This document shows positions 1 to 5,898 of a stretch of 7,612 bases of DNA, one piece after another (the stretch's first letter is position 1; each line of letters opens with the position of its first letter). The notes beneath the pieces are model-generated. The model did no database searches, had not been told where the DNA came from, and saw nothing but the letters and a program-made list of their open reading frames with translations. The translations under genes and the position numbers were made by a program. Origin of the DNA: Collinsella sp. (GTDB taxonomy: Bacteria; Actinomycetota; Coriobacteriia; Coriobacteriales; Coriobacteriaceae); NCBI GenBank assembly GCA_022720335.1, contig JAIHVJ010000096.1, positions 1-7,612 of the forward strand, read 5' to 3'.

Positions 1-252
1 CATCCCAACGCTAAAAAGCACCTGACGGAAAAGCAGGTGCTTAGCGCTTGGCTTGCGGTTACTGAGTGCATTCGTCGCGAGTCGAAGGACGAGCCGCCGA
101 GATGGCTTGCGATTGGATGGCTCCCAGACGGACGAAGCGTGGAGCTTGTCGCGGTCGAGCTTGTCCGTGGGTGGCTTATCATTCATGCCTTGTCTCCAGT
201 CCAGAAGAAATTTTGGCAGGAGATTGAACAGGCTCGGCAAAGGGGTCGATGA
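1..252 (+). CDS. Small toxin of a toxin-antitoxin pair, BrnT-like (5' end outside window)
   Basis: The reading frame is open from the first base of the window and ends at the TGA at 250-252, so the start codon lies to the left. The internal GTG at 37 is not a likely start because the residues before it (HPNAKKHLTEKQVL) read as normal coding sequence. The 83 visible residues show a short helical N-terminus, then strands around PPRWLAIGWLPDGRSVELVAVEL and GWLIIHAL, and a charged C-terminal helix (QKKFWQEIEQARQRG). This layout resembles small BrnT/RelE-like RNase toxins, which act on mRNA in the cytoplasm. Toxin-first order, a stop codon overlapping the next ATG and a ribbon-helix-helix partner all match BrnT-BrnA operons. 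The family name is inferred from layout and not from a search; the toxin-antitoxin reading is more secure than the exact family. Regulation is likely autorepression by the antitoxin, with the promoter off-window. Confidence 0.65.
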   Translation, partial: HPNAKKHLTEKQVLSAWLAVTECIRRESKDEPPRWLAIGWLPDGRSVELVAVELVRGWLIIHALSPVQKKFWQEIEQARQRGR

Positions 253-536
253 TGGGCAAGACGTATACGGCCGCTAATGGTCAGGTTGTAACGGATGAAA
301 TGATTGACGCGTGGTGTGAGTCGTACGAGCGCGGAGAGTTTCCGGATGGCGAACACACCGTTGATGGGATCGTGCATGGACGGCCCCCGCTCTCAGGTGA
401 GGGGACGGCAACGCTATCGGTCAAGATTCCTCTGGGAATGAAGGAAGCTATTCGTCGGCGGGCGGCTGCCGAGGGGATGACGCCAAGTGAGTTTGCCCGT
501 GCGGCCCTGAGTGAAAAACTTCTTGCTGCCGGTTGA
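249..536 (+). CDS. Ribbon-helix-helix antitoxin partner
   Basis: This 95-residue protein begins with ATGATG; the first ATG overlaps the TGA of the upstream toxin as ATGA, implying translational coupling, and AAAGGGG at 239-245 serves as ribosome binding site. Residues 1-50 form a polar, acidic N-terminal region (MIDAWCESYERGEFPD, then HGRPPLSGEG) that probably contacts and neutralises the toxin. Residues 54-92 fit a ribbon-helix-helix DNA-binding fold: a strand (TATLSVKI), a first helix (LGMKEAIRRRAAAEG) and a second helix starting TPSEFARAALSEKL. By analogy with BrnA-type antitoxins it should dimerise through the strand, bind the operon promoter and repress it together with the toxin. An arrangement in which it is a stand-alone CopG-like regulator is possible but less likely given the overlap. 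Confidence 0.72.
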   Translation: MMGKTYTAANGQVVTDEMIDAWCESYERGEFPDGEHTVDGIVHGRPPLSGEGTATLSVKIPLGMKEAIRRRAAAEGMTPSEFARAALSEKLLAAG

Positions 537-587
537 TGCTTCTGACGTGCCGTTCTATAGGATTGAGATCGTGGCCGATGTCGCGCT

Positions 588-639
588 CAAAAACTTTTTT
601 AAAATTCTCGGTTGACCGGAGCGCGTCCTTGGTTATACT
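588..639 (+). promoter_or_regulatory. Promoter of tRNA-Phe
   Basis: TTGACC at 612-617 and TATACT at 634-639 are close matches to the -35 and -10 consensus with a 16-bp spacer. An A/T-rich tract at 588-607 sits just upstream and could act as an UP element, as is usual for stable RNA genes. Transcription would start near 646, leaving a leader of about 25 bases before the tRNA. Confidence 0.75.
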
Positions 640-645
640 AATCAA

Positions 646-660
646 GCCTTGAAACAAGGC
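646..660 (+). other. Small hairpin in the tRNA-Phe 5' leader
   Basis: GCCTTG (646-651) pairs perfectly with CAAGGC (655-660) across an AAA loop. It lies at the predicted transcript start and ends 11 bases before the tRNA, so it belongs to the part removed by RNase P. It may simply stabilise the precursor or be chance; it lacks a U-tract, so it is not a terminator. Confidence 0.4.
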
Positions 661-671
661 ACACCTCAAAT

Positions 672-726
<55 letters not shown>

Positions 727-744
<18 letters not shown>

Positions 745-782
745 CCTTGAATTGACTAGGACCTCTGCAAAGGGGTCCTTTT
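727..782 (+). repeat. Direct repeat, copy 1: tRNA-Phe 3' end plus terminator
   Basis: These 56 bases are identical to 811-866, at an offset of 84 bases. The repeat starts at the third base of the T-loop, covers the 3' T-stem, the 3' acceptor strand and the discriminator, then the spacer and the whole intrinsic terminator up to its T-run. Identity stops immediately on both sides. A repeat that starts in the T-loop of a tRNA gene is typical of the crossover regions used by tyrosine recombinases, but no integrase gene is present here. Confidence 0.95.
758..782 (+). terminator. Intrinsic terminator of tRNA-Phe
   Basis: AGGACCTC (758-765) pairs with GGGGTCCT (772-779) in an 8-bp stem that includes one G-T pair, with loop TGCAAA, and is followed by TTT at 780-782. 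It ends the tRNA-Phe transcript 14 bases past the discriminator base. Confidence 0.8.
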
Positions 783-810
783 AGCGGTCCGTCCGCGCGG
801 AGCGCGGGCG
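783..810. other. 28-bp insert between the tRNA-Phe 3'-end copies, forming one GGA-capped hairpin
   Basis: The insert is nearly all G and C. GTCCGCGC (791-798) pairs over 8 bp with GCGCGGGC (802-809), with one G-T pair, around a three-base GGA loop. The remaining eight bases (AGCGGTCC) precede it. The same type of hairpin, with GGA or GAA loops, occurs in the insert behind tRNA-Leu. No coding potential. Confidence 0.7.
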
Positions 811-866
811 CGATTCCCTTCCCCGCCACCTTGAATTGACTAGGACCTCTGCAAAGGGGTCCTTTT
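811..866 (+). repeat. Direct repeat, copy 2: detached tRNA-Phe 3' end plus terminator
   Basis: Exact 56-base copy of 727-782. It lacks the 5' half of the tRNA and the 5' side of the T-stem, so it cannot fold as a tRNA. The lack of any substitution implies either a recent duplication or continuing gene conversion with the functional gene. Confidence 0.95.
842..866 (+). terminator. Second copy of the tRNA-Phe terminator
   Basis: This is the duplicated hairpin (stem 842-849 with 856-863) and T-run, followed by CTTTT. It could catch read-through from the first terminator but has no gene of its own. Confidence 0.7.
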
Positions 867-883
867 CTTTTATCGAGAGACCC

Positions 884-1119
884 GCGGAAACTGCGTCCCG
901 GAATTTGGCTTCAGAGCGGGATACGTTTTCCGCTTTGAGGCCGCTTGGGAAAGCGTGACCCGGAATCCGGCGTCAGAATGGGACGCGCTTTCCTTTTGCG
1001 GCCCTTGGCGGAAACTGCGTCCCAGATCCCGCGCTCAGAACGGGATACATTTTCCGGTTGAGGCCTCGAGCGGAAAATGCATCCCAGTCTTTTGCGAAAA
1101 AACGGGGCACGCTTTCCGG
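884..1119. repeat. Array of four 62-bp palindromic repeat units
   Basis: Four diverged units recur with an exact 62-base period. The GGAAA of the left arm falls at 886, 948, 1010 and 1072, and the TTTCC that closes the right arm ends at 931, 993, 1055 and 1117. Each unit is an imperfect inverted repeat: a left arm like GCGGAAACTGCGTCCC and a right arm like GGGATACGTTTTCCG enclose about 17-18 bases that often contain TCAGA. The left arms of units 1 (884-899) and 3 (1008-1023) are identical over 16 bases, hinting at an older 124-bp dimer. Between hairpins a GAGGCC- or CGGCC-like link is partly conserved. The bases between arms are related from unit to unit, unlike CRISPR spacers, and no cas gene is near. 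Function unknown; a REP-like intergenic repeat is the closest general class. Confidence 0.85.
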
Positions 1120-1208
1120 CCGCCTACCTCCGGCGCATATGTACATCTCGGCGCACCAGCTCGTGTCCGCCTGCCCAGACATTCCTCCCGCTTTTGCGCC
1201 ACTTTGTA
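1120..1208. other. Intergenic stretch with nothing recognised
   Basis: Between the palindromic array and the promoter of the GH5-like gene I see no gene, clear hairpin or RNA. Open frames that cross this stretch run into the repeat array and have no ribosome binding site or recognisable domain. Confidence 0.5.
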
Positions 1209-1220
1209 GACCGTTCGGTC
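1209..1220. promoter_or_regulatory. Perfect 12-bp palindrome, candidate operator
   Basis: GACCGTTCGGTC is a complete inverted repeat located 19 bases before the -10 element at 1240, so it covers the expected -35 zone of the GH5-like/rsmI operon. Its ACCG-NN-CGGT core is of a type seen in operators of TetR-family repressors. No such regulator is encoded in this window, so the function is an inference from symmetry and position. Confidence 0.4.
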
Positions 1221-1239
1221 GCCTGTCTGCATGCGCGGG

Positions 1240-1245
1240 TATACT
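1240..1245 (+). promoter_or_regulatory. -10 element of the GH5-like/rsmI operon
   Basis: TATACT matches the -10 consensus at five of six positions and lies 68 bases before the chosen start codon at 1313. The -35 region is poor (TTCGGT at 1214-1219 with a 20-bp spacer is the best seen), suggesting a weak or activator-dependent promoter. Confidence 0.45.
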
Positions 1246-1312
1246 CAAATCGATAGATATGTCATGCACGAGCGATGCGGGCCTAGCCCGTATGATTCAA
1301 AAGGGGGCAGTG

Positions 1313-2374
1313 ATGGAGAGGATACTCGGCGTTAATCTCTCTGGCTGGTTTATTCCCGAGCCCTGGGTGACCCCGTCGCTGTATGCGGCGACCGGTGCAT
1401 CCAATGCGGCGGAGCTGCAAGAGGCAATGGGTGCCGCCGCTTATAACGAACGCATGCGCCGTCACTATGAGACGTTTGTGAGCGAGGACGATTTTCGCCG
1501 TATGGCGCAGATTGGCCTCAATGCCGTTCGTCTGCCGGTGCCGTGGTATGCGTTTGGCTCCCAGGAGTCCGATGCCTCCTATATCTCGGTTGTGGACTAC
1601 ATCGATCGAGCTATCGAGTGGGCTGCCAAGTACAACATCCGCGTGCTGCTCGATCTGGCGACGGTGCCGGGTGGGCAGGGCGATTCCAACGATTCGCCCA
1701 CCACACCGGAGGCTGTTGCCGAGTGGCATTCGTCCACCAATGGCCGGCACGTCGCACTCGATGTTCTGGAGCGCCTGGCCGATCGCTATGGCGAGGCCGA
1801 GAGTCTTTTGGGCATTGAGCTGTTGGACACCCCTCAAATGAGCGTCCGCAAGAGTCTCTTTACCATGACGGACGGCATTCCTGCTCATTACCTACGTAAC
1901 TTCTATCGTGATGCGTACGAGCTTGTTCGCTCGTATATGTCCGAGGACAAGATCGTTGTTTTTTCCTCCTCGGGCCACCCCGGCGAGTGGAAGCATTTTA
2001 TGCGCGGCGCCAAGTACAAGAATGTCTACATGGACCTTCACCTGTATCATTACCGCGACGAGCGTGCGCTCGACATCACGAGCCCCCGTGGCCTCGTGAC
2101 TGCTATCTCGCGCAACAAACGCGAGCTCAAGGAGGCAATCGCGACCGGATTCCCCGTTTTGGTGGGTGAATGGTCGGGTGCGGCGATTTTTGCCAACTCG
2201 TCGGTTACGCCCGAGGGGCGCAATGCCTACGAGCGCGTGTTTATCGCCAACCAGCTGGCTTCGTTTGCGCCGGCTGCCGGTTGGTTCTTCCAAACGTGGA
2301 AGACCGAGAAGCGCATTGCGGCATGGGATGCCCGCGCGGCGCTCGGCACGCTCGAGCGCGGCATGATTGAATAG
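1313..2374 (+). CDS. GH5-like (exo-1,3-beta-glucanase-type) protein lacking the acid/base glutamate
   Basis: This 353-residue protein has the hallmarks of the GH5 family branch that contains yeast exo-1,3-beta-glucanases: GVNLSGWFIPEPWVTPSLY (6-24), HYETFVSEDDF (51-61), GLNAVRLPVPWYAF (68-81), GIELLDTP (167-174), DLHLYHY (241-247), the nucleophile-type VGEWS (284-288, E286) and GWFFQTWKTE (323-332). Family members carry LLNEP where this one has LLDTP, so the acid/base glutamate is replaced by T173; the usual DLHGAPGSQ is here DLATVPGGQ. It may be a non-hydrolytic carbohydrate-binding or altered enzyme. There is no signal peptide, so it should be cytoplasmic. The start at 1313 is chosen for AGGGGG at 1302-1307; ATG 1292 lacks such a site, and farther upstream the frame runs into the repeat array. 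It ends six bases before rsmI, so they are probably cotranscribed. Confidence 0.82.
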   Translation: MERILGVNLSGWFIPEPWVTPSLYAATGASNAAELQEAMGAAAYNERMRRHYETFVSEDDFRRMAQIGLNAVRLPVPWYAFGSQESDASYISVVDYIDRAIEWAAKYNIRVLLDLATVPGGQGDSNDSPTTPEAVAEWHSSTNGRHVALDVLERLADRYGEAESLLGIELLDTPQMSVRKSLFTMTDGIPAHYLRNFYRDAYELVRSYMSEDKIVVFSSSGHPGEWKHFMRGAKYKNVYMDLHLYHYRDERALDITSPRGLVTAISRNKRELKEAIATGFPVLVGEWSGAAIFANSSVTPEGRNAYERVFIANQLASFAPAAGWFFQTWKTEKRIAAWDARAALGTLERGMIE

Positions 2375-2380
2375 GTTGAT

Positions 2381-3259
2381 ATGACGCAAAACAGCGCCCG
2401 TACGGGCAAACTTTATATGGTCGGGACGCCCATCGGTAACCTGGGCGACCTGTCCCCGCGCGTTGGCGAAGCCTTTGCCGCTGCCGATGTCATCTGCTGC
2501 GAAGACACGCGTGTGACGTCAAAGCTGCTGATGCACCTGGGCATTTCCAAGCCGCTTGTCCGTTGCGACGAGAATGTGATCGCCAGCCGCGCCGCCGGCC
2601 TGGTCGACCGTCTGCTGGCGGGGGAGACCCTCGCCTTTGCCTCGGACGCCGGCATGCCGAGCGTGTCCGATCCCGGCCAGGCGCTAGTTGAGGCGGCGCG
2701 TGAGGCCGATGTGCCCGTCGAAGTTATTCCCGGGCCCTCTGCTTGCGTCACGGCGCTTGTTTCGTCCGGCATTCCCTGCGAGCATTTCTTCTTCGAGGGC
2801 TTTTTGGGCCGAAAGCACGGTGACCGCGTGCGCCGTTTGCAGCGCCTTGCCGTGGTGCCCGGCGCGCTCATCTTCTACGAGTCTCCACATCGCATCGTGG
2901 CGACGCTCGAGGCCGTGGTGGAGGTCTTTCCCCAGCGTGAGGTTGCCGTCTGCCGCGAGCTCACCAAGCTGCACGAGGAAGTCTTGCGCGGGCCCGCTGC
3001 CCAGCTTGCCGAGGAGCTGCGTGCTCGCGGCGAGGTAAAGGGCGAGATTGCGCTGGTCATCGCGCCGCCGAGCGAGGATGAGGAGGCCGGTGCCGTGCCG
3101 GTTGGCGCCGCGGCAGCGGATCACGACGAGGCCCTGCGCGAGGATATCCGCGCCGCGCTCGAGGAGGGGGAGCCCGCGTCTGCAGTGGCCAAGCGCCTGT
3201 CTCAGAAGTATTCGCGCCGCAAGCGCGATGTCTATGCCATGGTGCTCGATATGCAATAG
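2381..3259 (+). CDS. rsmI: 16S rRNA (cytidine1402-2'-O)-methyltransferase RsmI
   Basis: RsmI uses S-adenosylmethionine to 2'-O-methylate C1402 in the decoding centre of 16S rRNA, acting on the 30S subunit in the cytoplasm. The 292-residue length is normal for the family. Seen motifs of the tetrapyrrole-methylase fold are LYMVGTPIGNLGDLS (11-25), CCEDTR (39-44), FASDAGMPSVSDPG (86-99), IPGPSA (116-121) and FYESPHR (165-171). The C-terminal segment from about 245 (HDEALREDIRAALEEGE...KRDVYAMVLDM) is the small helical domain found at the end of many RsmI proteins, here after an acidic, alanine-rich linker. The start ATG at 2381 gives the canonical N-terminus; the ribosome site is weak (AGG at 2373-2375), which fits translational coupling to the gene six bases upstream. 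Confidence 0.95.
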   Translation: MTQNSARTGKLYMVGTPIGNLGDLSPRVGEAFAAADVICCEDTRVTSKLLMHLGISKPLVRCDENVIASRAAGLVDRLLAGETLAFASDAGMPSVSDPGQALVEAAREADVPVEVIPGPSACVTALVSSGIPCEHFFFEGFLGRKHGDRVRRLQRLAVVPGALIFYESPHRIVATLEAVVEVFPQREVAVCRELTKLHEEVLRGPAAQLAEELRARGEVKGEIALVIAPPSEDEEAGAVPVGAAAADHDEALREDIRAALEEGEPASAVAKRLSQKYSRRKRDVYAMVLDMQ

Positions 3260-3260
3260 A

Positions 3261-3289
3261 TGGAGGATATCCAGCCCTTGCGCTAGAAT
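3261..3289 (+). promoter_or_regulatory. Probable promoter of metG
   Basis: TAGAAT at 3284-3289 is a good -10 element. TGGAGG at 3261-3266, 17 bases upstream, is a weak -35. It starts just after the rsmI stop codon and lies 39 bases before the metG start, allowing metG to be expressed independently of rsmI. Confidence 0.45.
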
Positions 3290-3328
3290 CATCCTCTGTA
3301 TGCAACGTTTTTCTGGAGGACAAACCCC

Positions 3329-4930
3329 ATGGATCAAAGCAAGCCTTCGTTCTTTATCACGACGCCCATCTACTACGTCAACGCCGATCCGCACCTGGGC
3401 ACGGCTTATTCCACCATCATCGCCGACGTTCAGGCCCGCTATCGTCGCTCCGCCGGCTATAACGTCAAGTTCCTGACCGGCATGGACGAGCACGGCGAGA
3501 AGGTCGCCGAGGCCGCAGCCAAGCATGGCATGACGCCGCAGGAGTGGACCGACAGCCAGGCCCCGCACTTCAAGGAGCTTTGGAGCAAGCTCGAGATTTC
3601 CAACGACGACTTCATCCGCACCACCGAGCCGCGCCAGCATCATGCCGTGCAGTACCTGTGGGAGCGCATGAAGGAGTCCGGCTACCTGTATAAGGGCAGC
3701 TACGACGGTTGGTATTGCGTGCCTGACGAGACCTACTTCACCGATACGCAGGTCCAGAAGGGCGACGAGGAGTACGGCAGCGTCGGCCAGCACCTGTGCC
3801 CCGACTGCCACCGTCCGCTTGAGCGCGTGCAGGAGGAGTCCTACTTCTTTAAGCTTTCCGCTTTCCAGGACAAGCTGCTCAAGCTTTACGACGAGCACCC
3901 CGACTTTGTCGAGCCTGCGTTCCGCATGAACGAGGTACGTAGCTTTGTCGAGGGCGGCCTTAATGACCTTTCCGTGAGCCGTACGAGCTTTGACTGGGGC
4001 ATTCAGGTCCCGTTTGACGAGGGTCACGTGACCTACGTGTGGTTCGATGCGCTGCTCAACTATATGACGGCCGTCGGCTACGGTGTCGACACCGACGAGG
4101 CGCGTGCCGAGCTGGCCTATCGCTGGCCCGCGCAGTTCCACATCGTGGGTAAGGACATCATCCGCTTCCACTGCGTCATTTGGCCCGCCATGCTCATGGC
4201 CATCGGCGAGGCCCTGCCCGAGCACGTCTTTGCCCACGGCTTCCTGACCGTGCGCAATGCCGAGACCGGCAAGGCCGAGAAGATGTCCAAGAGCCGCGGC
4301 AACGCCATCGCTCCGCAGGACGTTATCGACATGCTGGGCGTCGAGGGCTATCGCTACTACTTTATGACCGACGTCGTCCCCGGCACCGACGGTGCCATCA
4401 GCTTCGACCGCATGGAGCAGGTCTACAACGCCGACCTGGCCAACAGCTGGGGCAACCTCATCTCGCGTTCGCTCAACATGAGCGGCAAGTATTTTGACGG
4501 TTGCGCGCCCGCCAAGCCCGCATCGTTCGATGCGTTCGATAACCCGCTGGCAAAGATTGCCGACGGTTTGGTCGAGCGCTACATGGCCAAGATGGACGTG
4601 CTCGATTACGGTGGAGCCAAGGACGAGGTCATGGAGCTCATCCACGCCGCCAACCACTACATCGAGGACTCCGAGCCTTGGGCACTTGCCAAGGACGAGG
4701 CCAAGGCTGACGAGCTGGCGTTTGTGATCTACAACCTGCTCGAGGCCATCCGCATTGCCGCTCACCTGCTGATGCCGCTCATGCCCCAGACTTCTGCCGA
4801 GGCCCTGCGCCGCCTGTCCTGCGAGGACGAGGCCGCGAGCGACGACCTCAAGGGCATTTGCGCTTGGGGCCTGCTTGCCGGCGGTCAGCCTGTCGAGAAG
4901 GGCGAGCCGCTGTTCCCGCGTCTGGGCTAA
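3329..4930 (+). CDS. metG: Methionyl-tRNA synthetase
   Basis: MetRS attaches methionine to initiator and elongator tRNA-Met using ATP. This is a class I synthetase of 533 residues: FFITTPIYYVNADPHLGTAY carries the HIGH-type signature (PHLG 21-24), FLTGMDEHGEKV follows at 48-59, WFDALLNYMTAVGY and HIVGKDIIRFHCVIWPAML line the active site, and KMSKSRGN is at 318-325. An anticodon-binding helical domain occupies the last third. It stops without the C-terminal OB-fold tRNA-binding domain seen in MetRS of about 640-670 residues. In the connective zinc knuckle the second cysteine is changed: YCVPDE (C130, D133) followed by CPDC (C157, C160). The ATG at 3329 has GGAGGA at 3315-3320. Codons strongly favour C/G endings, as expected for high expression. 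A strong terminator follows, separating it from rsmA. Confidence 0.97.
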   Translation: MDQSKPSFFITTPIYYVNADPHLGTAYSTIIADVQARYRRSAGYNVKFLTGMDEHGEKVAEAAAKHGMTPQEWTDSQAPHFKELWSKLEISNDDFIRTTEPRQHHAVQYLWERMKESGYLYKGSYDGWYCVPDETYFTDTQVQKGDEEYGSVGQHLCPDCHRPLERVQEESYFFKLSAFQDKLLKLYDEHPDFVEPAFRMNEVRSFVEGGLNDLSVSRTSFDWGIQVPFDEGHVTYVWFDALLNYMTAVGYGVDTDEARAELAYRWPAQFHIVGKDIIRFHCVIWPAMLMAIGEALPEHVFAHGFLTVRNAETGKAEKMSKSRGNAIAPQDVIDMLGVEGYRYYFMTDVVPGTDGAISFDRMEQVYNADLANSWGNLISRSLNMSGKYFDGCAPAKPASFDAFDNPLAKIADGLVERYMAKMDVLDYGGAKDEVMELIHAANHYIEDSEPWALAKDEAKADELAFVIYNLLEAIRIAAHLLMPLMPQTSAEALRRLSCEDEAASDDLKGICAWGLLAGGQPVEKGEPLFPRLG

Positions 4931-4969
4931 GACGCAGCGCGCCATATCGGCAATTTGCTGTTTAGCTGT

Positions 4970-5005
4970 AAGGGCATGGCCGCCACGGTCCATGCCCTTT
5001 TGTTT
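4970..5005 (+). terminator. Intrinsic terminator after metG
   Basis: AAGGGCATGG (4970-4979) pairs perfectly over 10 bp with CCATGCCCTT (4990-4999), loop of ten bases, followed by TTGTTT. It should end the metG transcript and means rsmA needs a promoter in the 32 bases before its start or read-through; I see no convincing -10/-35 pair there. Confidence 0.85.
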
Positions 5006-5037
5006 CAAGACGCCGCCATCATGCTAAGGAGGCAACC

Positions 5038-5898
5038 ATGACAACTTCGCCTTTGGCAAACCCCACGGCCACCAGGGAGCTGCTAGAGGAGTTTGGCCTT
5101 GCGACCAAGCATCGCCTGGGCCAGAACTTCCTGATCGACAACCATGTAATTGAGCGCATTTGCGAGCTTGCCGAGCTTGTAGGCGATGAGCGCGTGCTCG
5201 AGGTTGGTCCGGGCGTTGGTACGCTCACGCTTGCGCTGTTGCAGGAGGCGGCGTGCGTCACGTCGATCGAGGCCGATCCCGAGCTCGAGCCGGTGCTCGA
5301 TGCTCACGCCGCCGACTACGCCAACTTCCGCTTTATCATGGGCGACGCGCTTAAGGTGACGCCGGAGCAGATTGAGCAGGCCGCCGGCGGTGAGCCGACG
5401 GTATTTGTCGCGAACTTGCCCTATAACGTGGCGGCGACGATCATCTTGCAGTTTTTTCAGACGATGCCCGCGCTCAAGCGTGCCGTGGTCATGGTGCAAA
5501 AGGAGGTTGCCGATCGCATTGCCGCAGTGCCGGGCAACAAGACCTATGGCGGCTATACGGCAAAGCTCGGCCTGTATGCGCAGGTGACGGGTCGCTTTGA
5601 GGTGCCGCCGCGTTGCTTTATGCCAGCGCCGCACGTGGACTCGGCCGTCGTGCGTATCGACCGTGTTGACGGCGTGGTGCCCGAGGGGCTCGATCGCGAG
5701 TTCGTGGCTCGTGTGATCGACGCTGCATTTGCTCAGCGGCGCAAGACCGTCCGAAATTCCATGAGCGCCAACGGTTTTGCCAAGGACGTGCTCGATGCCG
5801 CTTTTGAGGTTTGCGGTATCGCACCCACCACGCGCGCCGAGACGCTCGATGTTGCCGACTTTGTCCGTCTGGCCCGGGAGCTAATCCATGACGCCTAA
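5038..5898 (+). CDS. rsmA: 16S rRNA (adenine1518/1519-N6)-dimethyltransferase RsmA/KsgA
   Basis: RsmA dimethylates two adjacent adenines in helix 45 of 16S rRNA late in 30S assembly; its loss gives kasugamycin resistance. The 286-residue protein shows the expected order: HRLGQNFLID (25-34), SAM-binding EVGPGVGTLTLALL (55-68), the ribose-binding acidic SIEAD (76-80), GDALK (102-106), the catalytic NLPYN (126-130), QKEVADRI (154-161), FMPAPHVDSAVV (194-205) and the C-terminal QRRKTVRNSM. AAGGAGG at 5026-5032 places the start at 5038. Its last 11 bases overlap tatD, so the two are translated from one message. In many actinobacteria and Firmicutes rsmA also sits near metG and tatD, but commonly with other genes between (for example rnmV in Firmicutes), absent here. 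Confidence 0.97.
   Translation: MTTSPLANPTATRELLEEFGLATKHRLGQNFLIDNHVIERICELAELVGDERVLEVGPGVGTLTLALLQEAACVTSIEADPELEPVLDAHAADYANFRFIMGDALKVTPEQIEQAAGGEPTVFVANLPYNVAATIILQFFQTMPALKRAVVMVQKEVADRIAAVPGNKTYGGYTAKLGLYAQVTGRFEVPPRCFMPAPHVDSAVVRIDRVDGVVPEGLDREFVARVIDAAFAQRRKTVRNSMSANGFAKDVLDAAFEVCGIAPTTRAETLDVADFVRLARELIHDA

Noticed and set aside
448..669. Minus-strand frame across the tRNA-Phe promoter and the antitoxin end
   Set aside because: It overlaps a convincing promoter and a real gene antisense, with no recognisable protein features.
811..830. A second tRNA gene at the repeated Phe 3' end
   Set aside because: Only the 3' T-loop and acceptor strand are present; the 5' half, anticodon arm and 5' T-stem are missing.
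884..1119. Possible CRISPR array
   Set aside because: Repeats are diverged, the sequences between arms are related to each other rather than unique, the symmetry is a long inverted repeat within each unit, and no cas genes are present.
973..1269. Open frames on both strands through the repeat array and downstream gap
   Set aside because: They exist only because the palindromes lack stop codons; no ribosome binding site or domain supports them.
1058..1312. Upstream extension of the GH5-like frame by 85 codons
   Set aside because: The extension translates the palindromic repeat array and the promoter region, has no family similarity, and a good ribosome binding site favours the start at 1313.
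3263..3296. Hairpin GAGGAT/ATCCTC after rsmI as a terminator
   Set aside because: The stem is 6 bp with a loop of over 20 bases and no T-run follows; the region is better explained as the metG promoter.
2684..5008. A 774-codon open frame on the minus strand opposite rsmI and metG
   Set aside because: It lies antisense to two clearly conserved genes, has low-complexity V/L/A/H-rich content without any recognisable domain, and is a typical consequence of GC-rich codon bias on the other strand.
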